Assembly: GCF_964340395.1 (NCBI RefSeq)
Contig: NC_135549.1
Span: 8,709,342-8,773,341, forward strand
Direction of reading: 5' to 3'
Length of the DNA stretch: 64,000 nt
Origin: Glandiceps talaboti
Lineage: Eukaryota; Hemichordata; Enteropneusta; Spengelidae
Shown: in pieces, positions 13,328 to 26,400 of the stretch
How positions within the stretch are numbered: position 1 is the first letter of the stretch
Layout: each line of letters opens with the position of its first letter
Translations under genes and position numbers: made by a program
Notes under the pieces: model-generated
Databases searched by the model: none
What the model was told of the DNA's origin: nothing
The model's input: the letters and a program-made list of their open reading frames with translations, nothing else

Positions 13328-16300
13328 TTATATTTTGCCAAAACCCTGCGAATTTAGGATTGCCGTTGTCAGGAGGGTTGCTAAGTCTTCTGGTGGACAC
13401 CCTCTTGGCAACCACAACCGTAGATCACACGTCGAAGAAGATGGATATCTTGTAATGTTCTCTTCCATACCATAGAAATCTATGGTAATTTGTTTGTCAA
13501 ACCCAAGTGGAGGAACACGATCAGCTCCCGTCATGAAGATCAATAGATCTTCAATACCAATTTCATGTTGATTCTCTGGATGTAAAAAACAAACAAAAGA
13601 ACACAAGATTATAACAAAAAAAAACAGAAAAGGGAAAGGAATCTTAGTATCTTTTTTCATCTTATCCCCCATTTCACTTCTTTAACTTTACAAACAATTT
13701 ACTATAATCAGCTGTTAATGACGACGAACCTTAAAGTATGATATGGTATTAATATTAAAACAACCTATAAACTTGTAGTCAAAATTACACTTTTTACCTC
13801 CTTTTTATGATAAATTCCTACTGTTTCATGACAATCGGTAGTTATATGTGTAAGTGAAGTTTCTGTCTACTTATATTTCCATACTGAAAAGCCAAAACTA
13901 ATGAGATACTCTAATTTTAGCAAGTGTCCATGTATTTCAAACAGGACAGAAAATTGAGTTATTACAACGGGGGTTGTACCTTCTAGCTCTTCAATATATA
14001 TCTCGAAGCTGTACACTGTTGCTTCCTCTTTGATTTTTCGGTTGCCACCCTCTTCACTGTAGGCAACAGTGTACAGCTCCTTGAATTCTGCTCTCTTCAC
14101 TTTCTCCCCAGCAGACACAAAGAGAGGCATGAACTGCCTTGGATTACTTTTCATAAGTTTGTGGAGCTGCCCAACATCATCCAAACCTTGGGAGAACTGA
14201 TTTACAGCAGCAGAGGTTCTATCGTAGAAAATATATTTATAGTGTAAGTGAACATGAACAACGGTCAGTAAAATTCAACTGTTTAATAATTTGGATAATA
14301 AACAATAAATTGAGATAGGCAAACAGGTTAGAGTTATGCTGACAGTTAGAACACATATTCTGGGTTGTTCGTTTATTCCTTTCCATTCATCTAGAGTGTC
14401 ACAGTTTCATGGTCAACATTCAAATGCAAGGTACAATTGTACAACCGTCACTGTGGCATTGCTCAGCCTGTACATGCAGATGTTGTATGACGTTTAGATA
14501 TCCACATCAAGTGCTGACAAATAATCTTGTGTTGCATTTTTAACAATTCTGAGTAAATCTGAATAGTATGTTTTGTAAGTTTCGATGTTAATGGTCTTTG
14601 AATTTGTTACCCTCTGAACTATATGTCGTACAATTTCAAAAACTGGCAGACGATACAGACTAGTAGTTTACTTACCTGATCAACACCAACTGCTTAAGTA
14701 GCAGATTTAAAACTACCCCTTTCTGCTCCAACTTAGTTAAATAAATATCTGAGTAGCCAACATCGGCTACCCAGTCACCGTGTGCAAAAATAAAAGACTG
14801 CATGTGTTCTTCGGAACCGCAATTCTGCAACTAAAGAGTTTTCATGTATTCAATCAACAAGTCAATGAATCAGCCATAATAGGTCTTTCATATAACAATG
14901 AAAACAAGCACAGTTTGCAAAGTTCTCCTAAATGAATGGACTTGCCACAATTGAACATAAACTAAAGGTATAGATTGAAGTGTTTTAGAACTTTGCATAC
15001 AGCAGTTATTACAGGCATCTTCAAAATTCGAACTCTGTGTAAATCAATAATTGAATGTACATCTCATTTCTTCCCATACCTCTTCTAATTTTTCTCTAGT
15101 ATTTGCATCTTGGAGGAGATCCAGAGTTAGATTTGTTGTCGTCATACCAACTAGGTGTTCATACACAGGCTTTGCCAAACAGGCAAGGCCTGGTCCTCCA
15201 TTCAGAATTGACATCGCGGTCAATTTCCCTGCTTTTCGATACATTTTATCTTCCAATAATTGGATATCCATCGAAAATACTTTGGCATTTTCGTTTCCTT
15301 CAAAAACACCCATATTTCTTCCAACTTCCATCATCAATAACCTGCCAAATGAAATAGTGATAGTTTGTCATTGAACTTGTATTCTTTGTTGTTGTTTCAC
15401 ACTACTTAGTCCCCGCCAGACAAAGTCTGGGACAGGGACTTATAGATTGAGCTCTGCCTGTCCGGATTCATGTCTCAAACAGGACTGAACTGATTTCTCT
15501 CAAACTTAGAATGGGATACATATGCACATGAAATTTTTTTTTGAAAATGATAGCATCAGAGACAGATTTATAGTCAAAAAATGTGATTTTGGTAAAAAAA
15601 ACACTTCAATCAGAAACACTTTAAAAAGTATGCAAATATGACTAGCAACCATGACAATTAGAGTATATTCTTGTCGAATAAAGATATCATCTTACAGGTA
15701 CATTAATTTTGTAATGTAATTTTTCCATGTACACAGCCAGAATTTGGACATTAGTGAACTGATTTATCATGAACAACACACTATGGCATACATTACTTAC
15801 ACAACACATGTATGTTAGAGCAAATATGTACCATTCACATAACCCAAGCTTTCACTACAATCACCTCATCCTTTCACTGAAAAAACGGTGCAATAATTGC
15901 CCCATTGCACTTCATTAAAACTATGGCCCAAATGTTAAAAAGATTTTCTGTTCCAAACAAATTGATTGCCCACCCACAGTCACTAGCGGGGACTGTGTCA
16001 TCAGCAATTACTTGTTGTTTTGTAACAGTTAGAAGATAAATCAAATTGCAGTTTACTTGACATTCTACAGTACTCAAGAATAGTAGAAACTCAGTTGTAC
16101 ATAATTTATTGGAAAGGAAGTCAATCGTCTAGAAAACACTCAAAAAGTTGATGACAGTACTTCCTGGTCCTGTTTATTCCTTAACATAACAATAATGTCA
16201 TTAAGTTGATTAGATTAAGAAAAAGAACAGTAAAGTAACTGCAATTACCTCAGCAACTCTCTGCGTGGTCCCCCAAAGTCTTCTGCATCCTCACCACTGA

Positions 16301-19300
16301 ACTCGACTCTTAGAGGATTGCTGATGTTGAATGACGGCTTGTTGACATACCTCAGCATACTGGGAAGTAGCTTGGCTCTCCAAATTATAACAGTACTTGT
16401 TATTTTGCCAATAGTTGTATCAATATAATCCTGTAACAACACTCTGATGTCCTTCTCACAACTGTTTAGAATGATGTACAATATGAAAAAATTATTATAC
16501 TATTTATAATAGGTACATAAGAACAAAGCAAAGAAGGTTATGAGAGTAGTATAAATGTATGTGATAACTGGTAACTGATAACACATTTTTAGTTTTCATT
16601 TTAATTTATAGTTTAATTTATGGTGTAGTACAGGCAATACATAAAGGGGAATACAAAGCTAGGAAATAAGGTTTTAGTAAAGATTAAGTCTGGATAACTC
16701 TTTTCTTGTGCATGTGACTTTCTCTCCACTCAACCACCAAGAATGACGATTGAGCCTTGCTGCTGAGCTCCTACATAGTGGCAGTTCAATATACTGTGAA
16801 CCTGGAATGTCCCAACATGCATCAGAAAATGTAAACAATTAACAATTAGTTCCTAGTGTGACACTGCATTGGGCATGGCAGACAATGTAGTTGATCATCA
16901 ATTGTTCATCTTTTCCACTGTATGCTGGGACATTGCATATCTGCAGACTTGCTCTTCCTTCTATAGTCGTGTGGTAAGAGCATGACATAAACAAAAGAAA
17001 TGAGTACTCTGCCATTCAAGCTTACAGAAAATGCTTCTATATCTAAGACTTGTGTTGCCCCCAAAAGACATCATGATTGTGGTATAAAGATCACTGTAGC
17101 ACAACATTTACCTAAGATATATATTGAAGATTACCAAATATTTACAAACAAATAATTAATCATAATGCCATGCAAAATTCTTCATTTACCCATAGGAACT
17201 GTATTATCAGTTCAGTTGAGCATATTACATGACTAAAAAAATACATCACCTGGAACTTGGTTGCTGAAGATCTGACACAACTGTATTGTCACCATCCATA
17301 CATATATCTGTTTCTTTTGCCTCATCTTCACTCTCGTGCAATAGCATTGAATACTGTGAGTACACTGACCTGCAATAAGATTAGCATTTTTTACAATGGA
17401 CATGTGCAGTTCAAAGGACCAAAACGTTCTTATTATACAATAACAGTAACAACATTACTGTGTAACAATATTGTTTTAGTTTTTAAACATTGCCTGATGA
17501 CACACATTCACTGGTAATTTTGGACTTACACCATACCCTATGTATAACATTTAACCCAGACTTGCCTGCAAAATGTTAAGTATCAATTCTTTTATGATGA
17601 CTAACTAAACTATTTTGTCACCAGAACAGATGAAATAATTCCGTGCTAGAAATAATATCAATGGTACCTGGAATTGAACACTAGGGAATTGAAAATGTAA
17701 ACATCAGTTTTAATTTCAAGCTAAGCTATATGTGATATATAATTTGTTGCATTCATAGATCCAGTAAATACCATAGGGTGACATCGAAGTATAGAACAAC
17801 AAAATGTCATATTGAATATTTAACACTTAGTCACATGCAGCTGCAAATACATTGATATTAATTCTCGCAAAGACAGGAAATTTAATAGTATGCGACAAAC
17901 TATGAGGTAATACAATAAATACAGATTCAGTGTAACCTTTATCATGCAGGTCAAATAATCCAGTGACTGGGATGTACCCCTAAGGAGAGAAGGACAATGT
18001 TGGTCCACATACTTACTCAGCGATTGTATTCTTATGTGGCTGGCTGCTATATGCACTCTGGTGCTTCATTCTGAAATGTTCAAATTTTGTAAGTGTGACG
18101 TATTCAGAACATAATAAATCAAAAATATGTATAAATGTTGATTCAGCAAGAACATACTGGGTGTAGCAATGGTACAGGAACATGATCTTGAGTAAGAAGT
18201 GTTTGTGTTTGCGATTGAGTATATATATATGTGTGTGTGTGTAAACATCGCATGTCACGATCCCTTACAGACACTTTACTTGCCCAGTGTAAACTTATGC
18301 CTCCTATAAGATTAGATACTTATTGATAACCCATCAATATGATTTCAGCGACAGATCAAAGCCAGTGTTACAAGACATGCTATATACATGGTCATGTTAC
18401 TAGATATATTTGAGTACACTTTTTGAATGTTCGTTCACTTGTCCATATACCCCCAATGTCAGCTTTGTAGTATATGTGATCATTTGCCTGTTGCTATGGG
18501 TGCGGTCTTGTTCCCAGGTATGTTTACATTCATTTTTGAACGTTTATTTGTTTATGTATTGTTCCCTGTTATCTTTGCAATATATATGATCATTTGGCTG
18601 TTGGTATGGGTGTGGCCTTGTTACTATGCATATTTACATATTTACATATTTTTCAGAAAGTCTTATTCACTTATCTAAGAATCTTGTTAACTATAGGAAA
18701 TACATTTGGCTGTTGCCATGGGTGTGGTCATTGTTACTAGGGTATTTGCATACACTTTGTGAATGTGTGCTCACTTGCTTACCAGATGATGTAGTTATTT
18801 CGCCAAAATATACTGCAATTTAGTTGTTGCTATGGTCGAGGCCATTGCTTGGGCCAATTTTGTCAATAGTTTTGAAGAAAATTTGTAAAAAATTAATGAA
18901 CGTAGTAACATTAACAGTACAGTAACTATATAAAATGGATCACATTGTTTCTGAAACAAGTACTTATACTTACACTACTTCACTACTTGCACATTTCTGT
19001 GGTATACCTTTACTGGTACTGGGAACACCAATTTTACTGAAACAGAATAAGTTTGAAAAACATATTGTACATGTACATGGTTTTACAAAGACAGCGACGT
19101 CAACTGTATGTGTTTAACTGGTATCAATCCAAAACAGGAAAAGCATAACATGATGGTAGAAAAACATGTCCTTGAATAGATTACACAATTGCATTAGTGA
19201 TGGTACTATGGAACTCTCTTAGCTGTATGGGCCAATTTTGTCAATAGTTTTGAAGAAAATTTGTAAAAAATTAATGAACGTAGTAACATTAACAGTACAG

Positions 19301-20368
19301 TAACTATATAAAATGGATCACATTGTTTCTGAAACAAGTACTTATACTTACACTACTTCACTACTTGCACATTTCTGTGGTATACCTTTACTGGTACTGG
19401 GAACACCAATTTTACTGAAACAGAATAAGTTTGAAAAACATATTGTACATGTACATGGTTTTACAAAGACAGCGACGTCAACTGTATGTGTTTAACTGGC
19501 ATCAATCCAAAACAGGAAAAGCATAACATGATGGTAGAAAAACATGTGCTTGAATAGATTACACAATTGCATTAGTGATGGTACTATGGAACTCTCTTAG
19601 CTGTAACTGAGAGTTTCACACACAATGTGATCATCAGACAACATCCGAGTTCTCTGATGATCACATGTGTGAAACATTAAAGCATGAATTACAACCAAGC
19701 AAGCGTTCCAGACTACAATCACTATTACACTTTGCCACAGCAGTATATCCACATGTAGTAATATCTTAGCAGATTGGTATTCATCGAGTTATATATATAT
19801 ACAACACATAAATAGGGCCTGTGTGACGTACAACTGGACAGATCCAAAATCTGTATATCACAGTTTGACATCAATTCCCCCCCCCCCAGTTGCCATGGAA
19901 TTTGTTTAAAAAACAAATGTCTAGCATGATAGCGGTGTACATCCAAACATCAAAGTGGCATCATCACCTAGTTGACCAGCCAAACACCATCGAGTTACAG
20001 TGATTCAAGCCAATCACAGTAAACATTTTGTGTTTTCAACATTGAATTAAAAAGTATACAAGAGTTATCTCCATAATTTAACGTTGTCTTCAAATTTTGG
20101 TTCGATGATGTTCATCTGTTGGTCTGTTGCTGTTCATGGCATTATTATAAAGGAGTTTCTGTGGCGGTTGTTTTCATATTACGTGGTGCAGGTGATATGC
20201 ATTTGAATGAACGTGAATGTACCAGCTTTGTAGGAATGGCTTTAAGAATGACCGAGCAAAGTTTTCAGTGGCATGACACCGAAGTGTTCTAGCTTTCATC
20301 TCCTTCCACAAGTTTTACTGTTTAAGAGGAGATATTCAAAACAGTCAATATAAACATCACAAAATATA

Positions 20369-20407
<39 letters not shown>

Positions 20408-23400
20408 TATAAGTATGGATGAAACAATCTTTATATCCTTCATGGATTACTTTTCTTAGACAGAAAAGAAATAAAGTAATACTCACACATACGGCAAAGT
20501 ATCATTTAAAGGTGACGAGGAGAATTGATTAAAAGTGACCTCATCATCTGAGGATCCTTCTGAAATACATATCGGCTCTGTTTTGATTTTCTTTTTTGAT
20601 TTCCCCTGCAAGAAACCACAAATATTTCATGCAAATCAATGCATCGCTTGTCAAATCTTTAAGACCTTTTCAGAGTCATGTATGCATCAGGGTAATGGAA
20701 ACATGCTATATTAAATCATGATTGCAGCAGGGTTTTTTAAAATGCAAGTTGTATTCTGCCTTGAGGGTAAATTCCAAACAGTCTCTTGTGTTTTATCACT
20801 AGTATATACACAGGTAGCCTGGTATGCACATCAGAAATTTTGTCTTATTCTTTGTACAAGCTAAACAGTTTCAGGGGTTCCCCTTTAAGTCTTGAACTCA
20901 TTTTGCTGCTAGTACTAGTTGGTTTATTTATTATTGCATTGACATTGGATTATATGCCCAAGGTGCAAGGTTATGATCAGCATTATACATAATTCCAGGT
21001 TGATTTCAGTTAATAGGGTCAATTTCAGTCCATACCATAGTGAACAGGCTGCTATATCATCGCAAATTTCTATATCTGCAATTCTGAATCTGGCAGAACG
21101 ACCAGCTGTATGCTTTTGAAATCAAGTCATCATTGATGACACACTCCCTGCAAGTGACTGTGGGTCACCAATTATAATGTTTGGAACTTAATTTGGACTT
21201 ACCCTGGTTTCCACTGGTCTTGTGCCAATAATTTCTTGGTACTCTGAAAGAAAGTAATATGAAAGTATGAAACGGGCATAAAAGGTCTAGTATGTCACAT
21301 GTGCTGCATCTACATATTTTAAAATATCATAATTTCTACTAGCATCTATCTCACATCATTCACAATATTCCGCAATTGTAAATATGAACCGTATTACAGT
21401 AAAGACATCTAAAATGGTTAAGTTTTATGTTTGTTTTCCTATTTGGGTAGGAGTATTTTTTCAGATATCATCATAGACATGCAGATCTGTGGAAATGTTG
21501 TTGAGACAGTGAAAAACTACATGATTCACATGACTACATGTTCACAAAATTTCATTCTAAAGTAAGTATCATGCAGTAAATTTAAAGTTCAATTTTGTAG
21601 TAGACCCATAGAAGTACAAACCACAATGTAAGGCAGTAATGAAGTACATGTAGCATGAGATGAACCTTAAAACTACAGGCAAACCATGCCTGTATTTTTC
21701 CACATCTGGCGGCTCAGCTCACTTATGATGTCTTTACTTATGGTGTCTTTCCAAAAACCTTGATTTGTATTGTGCCTTTAATGCTGAAGTTGGGGTATAG
21801 ACTATAGACAAGCTGAATGTAACACAGATTTAGCTATTTGACTTTCACAACATCTTCTGAAATCAAAAATAACTATTCAATGATGCAATGAAACCCACTT
21901 TCAATAATAGTGTCAGCATTCACAATCTGGTATGTCCATGTTTCACTGTGAGCCAGATAATAAATATTGAATGTACAATAATCTGTCCCATTCAATCTAA
22001 ACTGTATCCAGGTATCAACAAACCAGAATCTATGAAGATTTGTTCATAGACTCTGTAAATAGTGTTCCTGGGTTTAAAACAGTGTATTCATGCACACAGT
22101 AGTGATTTACAAAGCATGACTATTTTGCTGCACATTGACACAAACAGTTCACCATATTCATACAGCACATGATAAATTAGGAGCTTTCCTTTTGATAAGT
22201 AACAAGTCTCTCACTGTGATTTGATTAAGCCTGTACTGTCACTGATTGCCAGTATACAAAACTGTAAGTATCTGACAGCAACAAGTTTAATGAATTAGTC
22301 TCAATTAAAATCAACACTTACCATGGTGTGTCTTTCTATCACACAGATAGAAAATCATCTTTGAATAATTTGTTTGCACTTTGTTCTTATATTTCAACAA
22401 AGTGAATGGTTCATTGCTTCCAGGGATTGTTATCACTTCTGACATATCTCTGTACAGTAGAATCACATCATCAAGTGTCAATCGTTGATTTTGGCTGAGT
22501 TGCTCTTCGACAGCAGCCTGTTTTAGTTGTTCAGCATTAGCTGCAGGACATACATAATAAAATAATCAAGTCATCATCGATGGCGTAGTCCCTACTAGTG
22601 ATTATGGGTTGGCAATTAATCTATTGTGAACAGGAAATCTTGATCTTGAAGACATAGTTTGATCAAAGTGCAATGTGGCAATTATTGCACTGTTTTTCCC
22701 AGTGAAGATATAAGGTGACTGTGGTGAAAGCTTAATGGGTAACACTGTACGTGATGTTATTGTGAATAGCACATTTTTTGCTCTGTCATATGTAAGACTA
22801 TATGCCACAGTGTGTTGTTCAAGAGAAATCGGTCCACTAATGTCCAAATGCTGGCTCTGTACAGGAAAAATTAATAACCAAATGGCCGTCTGGTGGTCAT
22901 AATAACAAATCACTACATGACACAGTCCCCCCCCCCCCCCTGCAGGCATTATTGACTATTATATTATAGCATTACCAATTCCAGTGAATTTTGTGACGTC
23001 ATCGCTGTACATTATTACTGATAATGTACTCCGTTATTGGGCATCACGGCCCCGGAACGAGCATAACAATACAAGCTTATTTGTTCTGTTTCTTCATACG
23101 ACTAGGTATTTTTTCGAAATGTATGTTGTTACTTATGATTGTCATTTCCACTGTTTAAAAATACAACGCATTCATGAAACAAATTTGTGTTCACAGCAGT
23201 TCATTGAAGTGTATATGTGTGTGTACGTGTACGTACGTGTGTCGCTATGATTAGTATTCAGCTTCCGGGCCGAACATGGCAGACGATGTTCAGCGCTGTG
23301 TATATTATACGTTGTTTTGCGTTTCTCGGTCTACAAATTCACTGGAATTGGCAAAACTATAAAATAATAACAATAATGTATGCCCTCCCAGTCCATAATG

Positions 23401-26400
23401 GACTCAAGCAAACTTTGCACTCCATAATGGGCTCGGCTGTCGCCTCGCCCATTATGTCGTTCAAAGTTTGCTTTCGTCCATTATGGGCTGGGAGGGCGTA
23501 CATTATTGTTTAAATAGTGGTGATTATCACTGCCACTTAATAAAGGGCATGGAATTGCCATGTTTATGAAAAATTCTTATCTTTAATGCATGTAACATGT
23601 TACTGAACAGTATCAAAAATAATGTCTGTGTAATGACTTTGTACATATTAAGATCATAACAAACTGGCTACCTAGTAACCATTTTAGACTGTATCACAAT
23701 AGAAATAGAACAGCAAATGCTTGCATTGTGGCAAGTGATTGCTACTGATGTGAAAAGGGAACTTTGACATTTGGTGGTCATGTTACTTCTGGTGTCTAGT
23801 TGAAAAATCGTTCAAATTAAAATGATTGCACCAGAGATTTTGGTAAAAAGCTTAAACTCCAAAACTACCTGGAAGATTGGCATGAAATTTGGCAAGAACA
23901 TCCTTAGGAATGAATTAATGTTTGATAGGGATATTTGCATATATTTTTTAATGTTTACTTAATTGCCTACAAGATGATATCATTATTTGACCAAAATGTA
24001 TTCCCATTTTGTTGTTGCTAAGGGTGTGGGTCATGGTTGCTAGGCATATTTAAATACACTTCTTGAACGTTTGTCCACCTGTCTGAATCTCTGTTGTTAT
24101 CTTTGTGAAATACAGCAGTTGCGCTATTGCTATGGGCGTGGTCATGATTGCTAGGGTATGTGCATATTTTTTTTGAATGTTTACTTTGTTGCTCACCAGA
24201 TGATGTTGTTATTTGACCAAAATAAACTGCCATTTAGTTGTTGCCATGGGTGTGTCATGGTCGCTAGGGCTAATTTTGTTGACTTTATAGGTAAATGTGC
24301 AAAATAACACTTCTAGAAACATTCCACCAAGTTTCAGACTCATTGACCAAGTGCTTGTTGAGTGGATATTTTTGACCAAAAATTCACATTTTTTACACCT
24401 AATTTACATATCACTCATGGAATCATTATATGCTTACTATTTCTTTGGGGTTTGGAATTACAGATTTTCTACCAAAAAGACACATTTTTAGCCCTAATTT
24501 GCATATCACTGATCGGATTATTGTACCATGAATATCTCTTAGTAAAAACACCCTGAAGAATGTTCCACCAAAATTTCAGCCTAATCTGACAAGTGGTTTT
24601 GGGATTACACATTTTTGACCAAAAAGACACATTTTTAGCCCTAATTTACATATTATTGGGGAAATCATCATCTCATGAACAAATCCCAATTACCTCACCC
24701 TTAAGTATGTTCCCAGCAAATTTCATGTCAATCTATTCATTAGTTTTGGAGTTTTTTACCAAAAACACATTTTTTGACCCAAAATCCACATTTCTGATGT
24801 GATTATTTTAAAAAAATTGACGTGCATATGCAAGCCATAGTATGTTGCCCTTATACCAAGTTGGAAAAAAATTGGTCCAGGCATGTCCGAGAAACAGCTC
24901 CGGACGAACGGACATAACCCAATCTATCAATCTATAAGTCCCTGTCCCGGACTTCGTCCGGCAGGGACTAATAAATCATATCTTGAAACAATTTGACATG
25001 CATGTGTATCATGTCATAGTGTGTTGTTCTTGTACCAAATTTGAGAGAAATCGGTCCACTCATATGACAATGCTAGCTATGCATACAATATGTATATACA
25101 GTATGTCATTGTGTGTTGTTCTTGTACCAAGTTTGACAAAAATCATTCCACTTATCCCCCAATACTGGTTCTGTACATGAACAAATCATTAACAAATGAC
25201 CCTCGGTGGCCATATTGGCGCGTATCATGAAACAATTTGACGTGTATATGTATGCCATAGTATACTGCTCTTGTATAAAGTTTGTAAAAAGCAGACATGT
25301 CCACAACTTGTCGCAGAAACAGCTCCGGCCGGACGGTACCCAATCTATTAGTCCCCATCCCAGTCTTCGTCATGGGGAGTAATTAAACAAAAGAAAATAC
25401 TACAAACTCAAAGTAAATACAAATGTAAGCATAATTATCATACAGCCATGTCACCCTGACCATAACACTCTGGGAAGAGAGTCTCTGTTGTGGGGTAACA
25501 AAATGCACATATTCTAGTAGGACTCATAGTAGTCAATCTGCAATTGTATTTAATGTAGTCACACCAAGTACAATAAAGCAGGTATACAGGTTAAGTGAAC
25601 TAGTATCTTAAGAATACACCTACATTCATTTATTTTGATAGGTGTGTTGAAATGTTCTACTTCTACATGATGAATGTAATGGATGATTAACTTAAGTGCA
25701 TATACATGTATGTATGCAGATAAATATTATTGAACAAACCTGAGAGAGGGACAATCACAGCTACACGGAAACCTGTATCATAGGTTCTGGATGGTTTCAA
25801 GAGACCACCTTGGAGGGTGACTGTATTCACAGTTAACTTCAGTAGAGAAAGATAGCATTTTGTCAATAAACAAACAAACAAACAAACAAACAAACAAATC
25901 AAAGAGATGTGATGAACACTGGAGATGACTAAAAATAACACCATGGAATGGAATGACTATTATATGTTTTTGTTTTGCCATAGACAATAGAATCACAATG
26001 AAAGGAAATTCAAAATAAATCTGCTAATCACCTCTAATATTACCAATGATTACCTATCCATGCTAGCTTACTGGTAGTCTGTAAATGTTTACATGACTTG
26101 CACACACCTGCCTACTTGTCAAGAGGAAGTATACAATTGGAATACCCATCTATTTTTTTTGCTATTGACATAGGTACAGTGAAATCATGCCAACATTCCT
26201 TTACAGGTAATACTTCCCAATATGCAATCTCTATTGTCTATGTTTTAGGTCAACCAACATGAGAGAATATGAATATGATTTTTGTCAATAGCATCATGCA
26301 TACTATACAAACGTACCCCTCATAGTACTACCACATTTATATACAGAATGAACATGTAGATGTCTATACTTATACTAGATTTTCAGTACTGTGATACATA

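Noticed and set aside
15051-15374. A 107-codon plus-strand frame
   Set aside because: It is antisense to a well-supported HECT-gene exon (15080-15341) and has no family features.
18935-19495. Two identical 60-codon frames
   Set aside because: They arise only because the 378-bp block is duplicated. No domain, splice context or codon signal supports a gene.
24297-24802. Overlapping 64-69-codon frames (FDQK, FYQKDTF phrases)
   Set aside because: They lie in the dispersed repeat family and are not conserved between copies.
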